From the NCBI GenBank assembly GCA_030681475.1, contig JAUXWT010000102.1, positions 1 through 37,503 of the forward strand: a DNA stretch of 37,503 nucleotides, given 5' to 3'. The first letter of the stretch is position 1; every line of letters starts with the position of its first letter. The notes beneath the pieces are model-generated. The model did not search any database, was not told the origin of the DNA, and saw only the letters and a list, made by a program, of their open reading frames with translations. The DNA comes from Bacteroidales bacterium (GTDB lineage: Bacteria; Bacteroidota; Bacteroidia; Bacteroidales; FEN-979). The translations under genes were made by a program, and so were the position numbers. Shown here in pieces: positions 18,417 through 26,750 of the stretch.

Positions 18417-20324
18417 ATGAAAACACATTTACCGATTTCGTTACTGACACTGATGCACTTTGAATTTCTTTTTTTGCTATCATTGTACGGTACATCAATG
18501 GCTCAGGTTAATGCTGAATTCCATATTCCTGACACCGTTTGTGTCAACAGTCCTGTTACAATCACAAACCTGACTACAGGGGGCTCAACTTACTTTTGGA
18601 ATTTTTGTTCCGGTAATGCCAACAAAGACCCCAATGCAACGAATATAGGTAATCCGGGAGGCTTGTTAAGTGTTCCCACCTACATTACATTAGTTAAACA
18701 GGAAAACGATTTTTTTTCATTTGTCTCATGTCAGGGAGTTGGGGTAATCCGGTATTACCATGGAGCATCCTTTAAGAACAATCCGGTTAATTGGGAAACT
18801 CTTGGAACCTTTGGATTGCTAAGCATAAACGAGGAAGGAATCCAGATAAAAAATGATAATGGAAAATGGATTGGGTTTGTATGTTCAGATACGCGTTTGA
18901 TTCGGCTTGATTTTGGAGCATCCTTATGGAATACACCAACCGCAAGTGTGGTAAATAATATCCCTCCTCAAAATATGCTGCATGGGTTAGCAATAGTCCA
19001 GGAAGGAATTAACTGGGTTGGATTTGCAACATGTTCCTTGGGGAACAAACTTGTAAGATTTAATTTTGGAGAGAGTCTGCTGAATACCCCGGTCTATACA
19101 GACCTTGGAAATATTGCCGGATTCAATGCTCCAGGTGCAATTTGTTTGCTTTTTGAAAATAATAATTGGTATGCAATTATTATTGCGGGATATTCTACTC
19201 TGGCAAGATTCAATTTTGGAAATTCTCTGTTAAACAATCCTGTGGCTGTGAACCTTGGAAATCCAGGAGGTTTCAATATTTCAGTAGGACTGACAATAAT
19301 CAGGGATTGCGGAGTCACAACTGGGTATTGGGTTAATTATCAATCATATGGAGAGATCGGGAAATTGAATTTTAATGGAGGGATCGCAGGTATCGTTACC
19401 GGACAAGTGCTTGGAAATCTTGGTCAATTAGCTAAACCACATAGTTTTTCGGAAATATTCAGGGGAAATGACACTTTATTTGCCTATATCACCAATAGAG
19501 AAAACGGGACACTTACACTGTTAACCTTCCCTCCGTGCAATAATGCATCAATTCCTTCTTCCAACCTATACAATCCTACAGTAATAACTTATTATCAACC
19601 AGGGGTTTACAATGTCAGGCTACTTGTTAATGAAAATCTTCCAACACAGGTCAGCATTTGTAAAAACATCACCGTGATCAACAAGCCTGGTAACAAGTTG
19701 GTTGACATTACGCTCTGCATGGGTGATTCATTATTTGCAGAAAAGAAATGGCAAACCTCTCCGGGGATTTATCATGACACCATTCATTATGCTACCGGAT
19801 GTGATAGTATTATAGTTTCAAACCTTAATTTTACGCCCAAATTCCCTGTTGATTTAGGGTTAGATACGATAATTTGTAATGGAAGTACTATTTTATTACA
19901 ACCGGAAGTTCCATTTGCTCAGTATTTGTGGCAAAATGGATCTACCGATTCTATATTCCTGGCAACTGCTCCTGGTCTTTACTGGGTTATTGTCACCAAG
20001 CAGATGTGCAGTACCCGCGATAGTATTTCCATCGAAGGATGTACCTCTCCGGTATGGTTCCCGAATGTATTCACTCCAAACAGGGATGGTATAAATGAAA
20101 TTTTTCATCCCATTGGCCAGGGAGTTTCAAAATTTTCTATGATGATTTATAACCGATGGGGAGAACAGGTTTTCGTAAGTTCTGAGTTTAGCGTGGGTTG
20201 GGATGGTCGTTACAGGAATTCCGATGCATCAGATGGGATTTATTATTATATTGCTACGTTCGAAATGGACTTTAAACCGAATGAAACTCTCATATCACGT
20301 GGATCTGTGACTCTCTTGCGATGA
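18417..20324 (+). CDS. Secreted repeat protein with gliding-motility-type (T9SS type B) C-terminal domain
   Basis: This 635-residue protein has a signal peptide (cleavage near SMAQ) and a short PKD-like start (VCVNSPVTITNLTTGG). About five repeats of a 'LxRFNFGxSLLNxPVxxxLGN' unit follow between residues 105 and 345, probably a propeller. Two Ig-like segments come next (VDITLCMGDSLFAEKKW; VDLGLDTIICNGSTILLQP). The end (FPNVFTPNRDGINEIFHPIG, then YNRWGEQVF, WDGRY, SDGIYYYIATFE) is the gliding-motility-associated C-terminal domain, a type B T9SS signal. Type B cargo is often handled by a partner of the PorP/SprF family, but none is in the window. It follows the GT4 gene closely. Function unknown; likely a surface adhesin. 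Confidence 0.87.
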   Translation: MKTHLPISLLTLMHFEFLFLLSLYGTSMAQVNAEFHIPDTVCVNSPVTITNLTTGGSTYFWNFCSGNANKDPNATNIGNPGGLLSVPTYITLVKQENDFFSFVSCQGVGVIRYYHGASFKNNPVNWETLGTFGLLSINEEGIQIKNDNGKWIGFVCSDTRLIRLDFGASLWNTPTASVVNNIPPQNMLHGLAIVQEGINWVGFATCSLGNKLVRFNFGESLLNTPVYTDLGNIAGFNAPGAICLLFENNNWYAIIIAGYSTLARFNFGNSLLNNPVAVNLGNPGGFNISVGLTIIRDCGVTTGYWVNYQSYGEIGKLNFNGGIAGIVTGQVLGNLGQLAKPHSFSEIFRGNDTLFAYITNRENGTLTLLTFPPCNNASIPSSNLYNPTVITYYQPGVYNVRLLVNENLPTQVSICKNITVINKPGNKLVDITLCMGDSLFAEKKWQTSPGIYHDTIHYATGCDSIIVSNLNFTPKFPVDLGLDTIICNGSTILLQPEVPFAQYLWQNGSTDSIFLATAPGLYWVIVTKQMCSTRDSISIEGCTSPVWFPNVFTPNRDGINEIFHPIGQGVSKFSMMIYNRWGEQVFVSSEFSVGWDGRYRNSDASDGIYYYIATFEMDFKPNETLISRGSVTLLR

Positions 20325-20433
20325 TATATAACGATTGGAACGACAGTTTGGGGGGAAGATTAGGAAGAGAACTAGACAAAATTGCTGAACAGAACCAATT
20401 CTATTGATTGGGATCTGTAATAAAAAAGGAATA

Positions 20434-22776
20434 ATGAAAATTAATGGCTTATTAGTAACCCTTCTTTATTTTCAATCGATTGCTTTCGTGTCGTTGGGTC
20501 TTGAGAATAATAACAGTGTAGATCTAAAACTGATTGCAGATTCCCTGAATAAAAATGCAGAAATATCACTAGCTTATGATCTCGAACATTCGAAAAATTT
20601 AGCCGAAGAAGCTCTTAAATTATCAAAACAGATAAATTATTCAATAGGTCAGGTAAGTGCGCTAAAAACATTGTCGGCTTACTGTTTTTATAAAGAAGAC
20701 TATATCGCAACACTTGAATTTTATTTTAAATTAATCGAAGAATCAGAACGAAGTTCTAACATTGAATCTCTTGTGTGGGTTTATATCAGTTTAACCCATT
20801 TTTTTATCCTTACCAAAGATTTTGAATTGGCAGAAAAATATCATCTCATTTTGACCCGGATTGCCCAAAAATCAATTGATCCTTCGTTACATGTCCCTGC
20901 TTTTTGGAATCATGCGGCATATTGCCTGGCTAGAGGGGATTACGATCTTGCCATCCGTTACCTTTACCTCTGTTTTCCGTATTTTCATAAAGCACAAGGC
21001 CTTAGCCGGGAAGGGAGCGTTTATAAATCCCTGGGGGATGCATTTCTGCAAAAAAAAAGATATACCAATGCAGAATATTATTACCGCCTTGCTATTGCAA
21101 TTTATTCCCGTAATCAGGACCTCACCGAACTGGCTATCATTTATACCCGGATCGCTCATATATATCAGTTGCTGAATAATGTCAAACAGAGCCTGGAATT
21201 CAATCTTTCAGCCCTGAGATTTCGTGAGCAGACAGGCAATACCAGATTGATCGCATCTTCCTGTCTGAACGTTGGAGAATCCTACAGGTTGCTCGGCAGA
21301 AAAGACTCTGCCCGGTTTTACATATATAGATCACTGCACCTCGCAAAAAACATTAACAATTCTATTCTGCTTGAAGCAATATATGAGACACTTTGTCGCT
21401 TTGCAAAAAAAGAAAACAGATACGCGGATGCGCTGGAGTATTTCAAGGCCAAGTCGGAATACAGGACAAAAATAAACCAGGATAGAACCCGGTGGGAAAT
21501 TTTAATCCTTGACGCGAACCGCACCATCAGAGCCCGCGAAGAACAAAATGATATCATAAAACAGGAAATTGTGATTCAGGACCTCCGGATAAAAAATCGA
21601 CGGATTAAACTGTTTTTATACGAGGTTGCATTTCTGACCATGCTCTCCGTGATCTTTTTCATAGAAGCGATTGCGAGGAAAAACCGAAAACGGAAGTATG
21701 AATTAACAGAATTAAATACCCGCCTGAGTCAGGAAATTAAGGATCGTATCGAAGCTGAGGTGAGGCTCAACCGGAGCGAAGAGTTGCAGCGATTCCTGGC
21801 AGAAAATACGGTTGATGTTATTTCACTGTTGGATGCCAATCTGCGCAGGTTATACATCAGTCCATCAAGCGAACAATTCTATGGATACAGCACCAGGGAA
21901 ATCCTTCAAATGAAAAGTCCATTGGATCTGATAGATCAATCTTATCATACCCTTGTGAATCAGCATCTGCTTGAACTGGGCAGTTCGAAAAAATCAACAC
22001 AGTTTATCTACAAAGCGAGGCGAAAGGATGGTTCGGCTTTTTGGGCTGAAGCAAATATCAATCCCGTTCTGGATACTGAAACAAGTGAGGTGCAAAATGT
22101 GATTAAAGTGGTGCGCGATATTTCTGAACGGATGAAACATCAAGAAGAACTGGCCGAAAATTCCAGGCAAAAAGAGTTCCTTCTCCATGAAATTCACAAT
22201 CGTGTCAAAAATAACTTTGCCATTCTTGTCAGTCTGATGAATATGCAACACGACCAATCGGTCAACCCGGATTTGAACAGATCTCTGAACGATTTACAAT
22301 TAAGGGTTCGTACCATGTCACTTGTTCATGAACAGCTTTACCTGACTCAGGAAATACACACCATTCCCTTTGGGAATTACCTGCTTCATCTTGCTCAAAT
22401 TATTTCAAGCTCGTTCAGCAACAACCACGTTCAGTTGAAAACAGAAATACAAACCTGCAATGTTCCCATAGAAATGGCATTGCCTCTGGGCCTTATAATT
22501 AATGAACTCATTACAAACGCGTACAAATACGCTTTTCCAGACGAACGGACCGGTACCATATGGGTTAAACTACTCCCTGAGGACGAAGAGAAATTCTGTA
22601 TCACGATCTGTGATGACGGTGTTGGCCTGGCGAAGGATTTTCCCATGAATAAATCCGACACTATGGGATCACAGATCGTGAGGATATTGGTCGAGCAAAT
22701 TGAAGCAATCTTCGAAGTTTCCAACAATGGGGGCGCCTGCTACCGTATTGTCTTTTCAACAACCCAAGCAGAATAA
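20434..22776 (+). CDS. TPR-PAS-HisKA_2 hybrid sensor histidine kinase
   Basis: The protein is about 780 residues from ATG 20434, which is preceded by AAAAAGGA. It has a signal or anchor (INGLLVTLLYFQSIAFVS) and an extracytoplasmic TPR array at about 30-370. A transmembrane helix lies near 390-412, then a short coiled coil. A PAS/PAC module spans about 453-570 (FLAENTVDVISLLDANLRRL; VVRDISERMK). A HisKA_2 dimerisation domain carries the phospho-acceptor His in EIHNRVKNN (about residue 588). A HATPase_c domain follows with N-box NELITNAYKYAF and G-box DDGVGLA. HisKA_2 kinases often signal through separate response regulators, and none is adjacent; the nearest is at 32659-33327. The frame extends to a TTG at 20404 but the ATG is better. 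Confidence 0.9.
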   Translation: MKINGLLVTLLYFQSIAFVSLGLENNNSVDLKLIADSLNKNAEISLAYDLEHSKNLAEEALKLSKQINYSIGQVSALKTLSAYCFYKEDYIATLEFYFKLIEESERSSNIESLVWVYISLTHFFILTKDFELAEKYHLILTRIAQKSIDPSLHVPAFWNHAAYCLARGDYDLAIRYLYLCFPYFHKAQGLSREGSVYKSLGDAFLQKKRYTNAEYYYRLAIAIYSRNQDLTELAIIYTRIAHIYQLLNNVKQSLEFNLSALRFREQTGNTRLIASSCLNVGESYRLLGRKDSARFYIYRSLHLAKNINNSILLEAIYETLCRFAKKENRYADALEYFKAKSEYRTKINQDRTRWEILILDANRTIRAREEQNDIIKQEIVIQDLRIKNRRIKLFLYEVAFLTMLSVIFFIEAIARKNRKRKYELTELNTRLSQEIKDRIEAEVRLNRSEELQRFLAENTVDVISLLDANLRRLYISPSSEQFYGYSTREILQMKSPLDLIDQSYHTLVNQHLLELGSSKKSTQFIYKARRKDGSAFWAEANINPVLDTETSEVQNVIKVVRDISERMKHQEELAENSRQKEFLLHEIHNRVKNNFAILVSLMNMQHDQSVNPDLNRSLNDLQLRVRTMSLVHEQLYLTQEIHTIPFGNYLLHLAQIISSSFSNNHVQLKTEIQTCNVPIEMALPLGLIINELITNAYKYAFPDERTGTIWVKLLPEDEEKFCITICDDGVGLAKDFPMNKSDTMGSQIVRILVEQIEAIFEVSNNGGACYRIVFSTTQAE

Positions 22777-22779
22777 ATT

Positions 22780-23811
22780 ATGAGTAATCAACACAAAAGA
22801 ATCACAATTATCGGAGCAGGAACCATTGGAACTGCACTGGGGAATATACTTGCAGAATCAGGCCAGGATGACATTCTTCTTCATTCCATCGAACAGCAGG
22901 TTGTGGAGGATATTAACCGGTCACATATCAATTCAAAATATTTTCCAACCCTGAAGTTGCATCCAAACCTGTTTGCCACCACGGATGACAAAATGCTTGA
23001 ATCCAGTAAGATCATCTTTCTGGCAATTCCATCCGTGGTGATGATCGATTACCTGAAAAAACTTCAAATTCATCTCAGACCGGATACGATCCTGATCAAC
23101 CTGGCCAAAGGATTTGGAGTTGGCAACAGAACAATCCTCGAAGGTCTGAAAGAGCAGTTTCCCAACCCCTTATGTACAATGAAAGGTCCCAGTTTTGCCC
23201 GGGAAATCTTAAACCGTTCACCAACCGGTTTTACGCTTGGTTACCAGGATCCGGATCATATCCTGATCGTCAGGACGCTATTCAGGAACACAAACATTCA
23301 TCTTGATTTTTCCGATGATATCCGCGGCGTGGAGATTCTCAGCATTCTTAAAAACATATATGCTGTTGTTATGGGGATCGTTGACGCACAATTCAATTCC
23401 CCCAACCTGCGGTTCCTTATCCTGACCAAAGCATTTCAGGAGATGCGTAAAGTATTATTGTCGTTCGGAGGCCGGTCAGATACCTTATTTAATTACTGCG
23501 GAATTGGTGACTTTACCCTCACCTCATTAAACGACCTCAGTCGCAACCGAACACTCGGACTCCTTATCGGAAAAGGATTTTTTACCGAACATGTATCGCA
23601 TGAACTTGTATTGGAAGGAAAAACTGCCGCGAATGTCTTCTATCAGGAAATTTCAAAAACAATGGTTGTCGAAGATCATTTTCCCATCATTGCCGAACTT
23701 TACCGTATCTTCCAAAGCAATTACGACATCTCACTTTTTGTCAATAAAATTCTTGAGTTCCCCGGATCTTGCCCTGCCCGGGATTTGGATTGCTTGACGA
23801 AGCACGATTAG
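22780..23811 (+). CDS. Divergent glycerol-3-phosphate dehydrogenase-like protein (GpsA family)
   Basis: This 343-residue protein has an N-terminal Rossmann fold with GAGTIGTALG, then INLAKGFG and the GpsA signature KGPSFAREI. The catalytic Lys-Asn pair is kept in ILKNIYAVVMGI, and the substrate-binding SRNR motif is present. However, the usual 'GDNxKAAL' block reads NSPNLRFLILT, and AGxGDL reads CGIGDFTLTS. The normal reaction is NAD(P)H-dependent reduction of dihydroxyacetone phosphate for phospholipid synthesis. Given the changes this may be a paralogue with another substrate. It starts 3 bp after the sensor kinase and is probably translated from the same mRNA, an odd pairing. Confidence 0.8.
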   Translation: MSNQHKRITIIGAGTIGTALGNILAESGQDDILLHSIEQQVVEDINRSHINSKYFPTLKLHPNLFATTDDKMLESSKIIFLAIPSVVMIDYLKKLQIHLRPDTILINLAKGFGVGNRTILEGLKEQFPNPLCTMKGPSFAREILNRSPTGFTLGYQDPDHILIVRTLFRNTNIHLDFSDDIRGVEILSILKNIYAVVMGIVDAQFNSPNLRFLILTKAFQEMRKVLLSFGGRSDTLFNYCGIGDFTLTSLNDLSRNRTLGLLIGKGFFTEHVSHELVLEGKTAANVFYQEISKTMVVEDHFPIIAELYRIFQSNYDISLFVNKILEFPGSCPARDLDCLTKHD

Positions 23812-23816
23812 ACTAA

Positions 23817-23848
23817 AATCGTAAATCAATAATCGTAAATCGTAAATC
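23817..23848. repeat. AATCGTAAATC micro-repeats before ssrA
   Basis: The word TCGTAAATC occurs three times in 32 bp (within 23819-23848), filling the spacer between the GpsA-like gene and the ssrA promoter. It resembles the TTCGTAATT words at 7913-7943. Confidence 0.7.
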
Positions 23849-23855
23849 CTTTTCG

Positions 23856-23863
23856 TATCTTTG
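23856..23863 (+). promoter_or_regulatory. -7 box of ssrA
   Basis: TATCTTTG matches TAnnTTTG and lies 11 bp before the mature 5' end of tmRNA. A short 5' precursor removed by RNase P would explain the distance. No clear -33 element is seen in the repeat-filled spacer. Confidence 0.5.
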
Positions 23864-23874
23864 CGGTCATTTTC

Positions 23875-24245
23875 GGGGCTGACTGGTTTTGACAGCCAGG
23901 GAGTGGAATTGTAAGCATGCCGAGTGTTCGTGAGCAGGCCTCGTTAAAAGTCAGCTTTCACAGCCATTAACTGGCGACAATTATTCTTACAGACTTGCTG
24001 CTTAATTTTAGAAATTAAGCGCGTCTTGTCTCCCGGAAAACCATTCTCAACGGTGTTCCGGACGAGGCATCGCAAATGTTGAGATAGTCGGGTCATTGTT
24101 CCGCTGATCCGATGAAATAACAGGAACTAAGGAGTCAGTTGGTTTGCCACTGACCGGCCGGCTCCCGACAATTAACGAGAGGCTAAGCATGTAGAAACCA
24201 TTTTTGCTACTGGTTTGGACGAGGGTTCGAATCCCTCCAGCTCCA
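23875..24245 (+). ncRNA. ssrA: Transfer-messenger RNA (tmRNA), tag ending GDNYSYRLAA
   Basis: The RNA is about 371 nt. The 5' end GGGGCTGACTGGTTTTGACA and the 3' end GGACGAGGGTTCGAATCCCTCC then AGCTCCA form the tRNA-like domain; GGGGCTG pairs with CAGCTCC with one G-U. The 3' CCA is not encoded (CAA follows the discriminator base). The tag frame is read as GGC GAC AAT TAT TCT TAC AGA CTT GCT GCT TAA (23973-24005), giving GDNYSYRLAA. A perfect 9-bp hairpin (GCTTAATTT-TAG-AAATTAAGC, 24000-24020) overlaps the stop codon. Together with SmpB (not in the window) tmRNA rescues stalled ribosomes and marks the product for proteolysis. The resume codon is inferred from related tags. Confidence 0.96.
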
Positions 24246-24293
24246 CAAAGTGCAGTAAATCAGATGTATTGACCATTCATTATAGTCCTTGCA

Positions 24294-25040
24294 ATGTTGT
24301 TAGGTAAAAAGATTATCGTTGTTCTCCCGGCTTATAATGCCGGGAAAACAATGGCTCAAACCATAGCAGAGATTCCGTTTGACCTTGTGGATGAATATGT
24401 AGTTGTGGATGACGCCAGCACCGACAATACCATGGAAGTTGCCAACGCCCTTCATGTAAAAAACCTCATCAGACATGACAGGAACAAAGGATATGGCGGG
24501 AATCAAAAGACTTGTTATAATACTGCCCTTGAGTTGGGCGGTGATATCATCATCATGTTGCATCCCGACTACCAGTACACCCCGAAACTTATCCCTTCAA
24601 TGGCCTATCTGATTGCCAGTGGCCTGTATCCGGTGGTCATTGCTTCACGGATCCTTGGAAAAGGCGCGCTCAGAGGTGGAATGCCCATGTATAAATATAT
24701 TTCAAACCGGCTCCTCACCTGGATCCAGAATTTGTTGATCAATCAAAAACTATCTGAATACCATTCCGGCTACCGCGCTTTTTCACGTGAAGTGCTTGAA
24801 ACAGTCAATTATCAGGCCAACTCCGACGACTTTGTTTTCGACAACCAGATGCTTGCCCAAATTTTCTATTCCGGGTACGAGATCGCGGAAATAACCTGTC
24901 CTACCAAATACTTTGAAGAGGCATCCTCCATAAATTTGAGACGAAGCATCAAATACGGTCTTGGTGTCCTGAAAACATCATTCGGCTATTTCCTGCAAAA
25001 GAACAGGTTGGTTTCGCTTCCGATGTACAGGCCCAAATAG
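24294..25040 (+). CDS. GT2 glycosyltransferase, polyprenol-phosphate-sugar-synthase-like
   Basis: This 248-residue protein is a GT-A fold enzyme without membrane helices. The nucleotide-sugar site shows LPAYNAGKTMAQTI and VVVDDASTDNT. The NKGYGGNQKTCY and MLHPDYQYTPKLIPSM blocks replace the usual DxD with HPD-x-Q, as in many bacterial DPM1-like enzymes. The later YHSGYRAFSREVLE is also typical. Such enzymes move a sugar from a nucleotide donor to polyprenyl phosphate, or act on glycans directly. It ends 6 bp before the first TMTC-like gene, which suggests it supplies the lipid-linked donor that GT-C type transferases use (inference). The start ATG lies 48 bp after ssrA. Confidence 0.87.
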   Translation: MLLGKKIIVVLPAYNAGKTMAQTIAEIPFDLVDEYVVVDDASTDNTMEVANALHVKNLIRHDRNKGYGGNQKTCYNTALELGGDIIIMLHPDYQYTPKLIPSMAYLIASGLYPVVIASRILGKGALRGGMPMYKYISNRLLTWIQNLLINQKLSEYHSGYRAFSREVLETVNYQANSDDFVFDNQMLAQIFYSGYEIAEITCPTKYFEEASSINLRRSIKYGLGVLKTSFGYFLQKNRLVSLPMYRPK

Positions 25041-25046
25041 CCCCGT

Positions 25047-26750
25047 ATGGCAACCAAAAAGAAGATCATCAGCGAAAAAGAAAAATTCTTGAACTGGAAG
25101 ATCCTTCTGATCATTGCGGTGTGTTTTATTGCCTTCATCCCTTCACTGAAAAACGATTTTGTAAATTGGGACGACATTGTTTATATCATGAACAATGACA
25201 TGATTACAACCTTTTCCTGGCTGAACCTGCAGAAAATGTTTTCCTCCTTCTTTATGGGAAATTACCACCCGCTTATACTCCTGAGCTTTTCATTCGACTT
25301 TCACCTTTTTCAATTCGATGCGCACGGGTATCACGTTCATAACCTGGTGTTGCATATGATCAATACCTTCCTCGTATATATGTTTTTTTTCAACCTGATG
25401 AAAAAGAACATTAATGTGTCTGCTACAATCGCGCTGCTATTTGCTATTCATCCCATGCATGTTGAATCTGTTGCCTGGGTTTCGGAGCGAAAAGACCTGT
25501 TATATACTGCCTATTTTATGCTGTCATTGATCGCCTATCTGCGATATTTGAATAAAGGCAAATCGTCGTTTTATTTCCTTTCTCTGCTTTTTTTCATTTT
25601 TTCATTGCTATCAAAAGCTCAGGCTGTCACGCTGCCTTTGGTGTTGTTCCTGTCAGACTATTTGTTATCCCGGAAATTTGAATGGAAAAATCTTCTGGAG
25701 AAAATTCCTTTTTTGGTTTTATCGCTGATTTTTGGGATTACCGCCGTCTTTGCCCAAAAAGCAAATGGCTTTTTAAACCCTCTCGATATACCAGTGTACC
25801 AAAGTCTCTTTTACGCTCCATATGGAGTTTGCATCTATTTGTTTAAATTCGTTCTTCCGGTTTACCAGACTGCTGTTTACATATACCCAACCACGCTCGC
25901 AGGAGAAGTGCCGTTCTATATCTATTTTTCACCCATTATTCTTATATTTGTTGCGATTGCAATATGGAAAACCTGGAAAAACACCAGATATATCACTTTC
26001 GGCCTGCTGTTCTTCCTGACAACAATATTACCGGTTCTGCAGTTCCTGCCGGTTGGCCCTGCAGTGGTTTCTGAACGCTATACATACATACCCTACCTTG
26101 GATTGGCTGCAATCGTTGCAATTTTATTCTGGGAAAAAATACCGGCAATGGAAGTCCGGTGGAGAAATATTTTTAAAGCTGGCGCCAGCTTGCTGATCCT
26201 GATTCTCATCATACTCACATGGAACCGTAACCTTGTATGGAGGGACAGTGTTACTTTATGGACGGATGTCATGGAAAAAAATCCAAGGTGTATCTCCGCC
26301 TATATCAACAGGGCCTTTATTTTCAATGAACAAAAGCAATATGATGAGGCGCTTCAAGACTGCACGGATGGTTTGAAGATCGATTCAACAAACTTTACTT
26401 TATATAAGAACAGGGGAATCGCTTATGGCATCATCGGAAAGCATGGCCTTGCCCTTTCTGATTATTCCAGTGCGATCAAATACAACCCCAACGATTATGA
26501 TTCCTACCTTTACCGGGGCATCCTTTTAACCGATAAATTCGCAAAACATGATTCGGCAATTTCGGATTTTAAGAAATATCTCAGCCATTCACCGGATAAT
26601 CTTAATGCAACCTTCAATTTAATTGTCGCAAATTATAATAAAGGGAGCTTTGACAGCGCCAGGGTCTATTGCTTAAAAGTAATCGCTTTGGATCCGGGTA
26701 ATGCACAAGCCCGACAGTTGCTGGAAACAATTGATAAGCTAAAACCATGA
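25047..26750 (+). CDS. TMTC-like multi-pass membrane protein with C-terminal TPRs (class A, copy 1)
   Basis: This 567-residue protein has about 9-11 transmembrane helices up to residue 395, then about three TPRs (SAYINRAFIFNEQKQYDEAL; YKNRGIAYGIIGKHGLALSD; YNPNDYDSYLYRGILL). The first non-cytoplasmic loop has the acidic motif FVNWDD, and a second conserved block reads HPMHVESVAWVSERKDLLYT. The later SERYTYIPYLGL corresponds to the ER-x-x-Y-x-P-S-x-G motif of TMTC proteins. In animals TMTC1-4 O-mannosylate cadherin domains; bacterial relatives are common but mostly uncharacterised. It is linked to the next gene by a 4-bp ATGA overlap and follows the GT2 gene by 6 bp, so three genes probably share one transcript. 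Confidence 0.83.
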   Translation: MATKKKIISEKEKFLNWKILLIIAVCFIAFIPSLKNDFVNWDDIVYIMNNDMITTFSWLNLQKMFSSFFMGNYHPLILLSFSFDFHLFQFDAHGYHVHNLVLHMINTFLVYMFFFNLMKKNINVSATIALLFAIHPMHVESVAWVSERKDLLYTAYFMLSLIAYLRYLNKGKSSFYFLSLLFFIFSLLSKAQAVTLPLVLFLSDYLLSRKFEWKNLLEKIPFLVLSLIFGITAVFAQKANGFLNPLDIPVYQSLFYAPYGVCIYLFKFVLPVYQTAVYIYPTTLAGEVPFYIYFSPIILIFVAIAIWKTWKNTRYITFGLLFFLTTILPVLQFLPVGPAVVSERYTYIPYLGLAAIVAILFWEKIPAMEVRWRNIFKAGASLLILILIILTWNRNLVWRDSVTLWTDVMEKNPRCISAYINRAFIFNEQKQYDEALQDCTDGLKIDSTNFTLYKNRGIAYGIIGKHGLALSDYSSAIKYNPNDYDSYLYRGILLTDKFAKHDSAISDFKKYLSHSPDNLNATFNLIVANYNKGSFDSARVYCLKVIALDPGNAQARQLLETIDKLKP

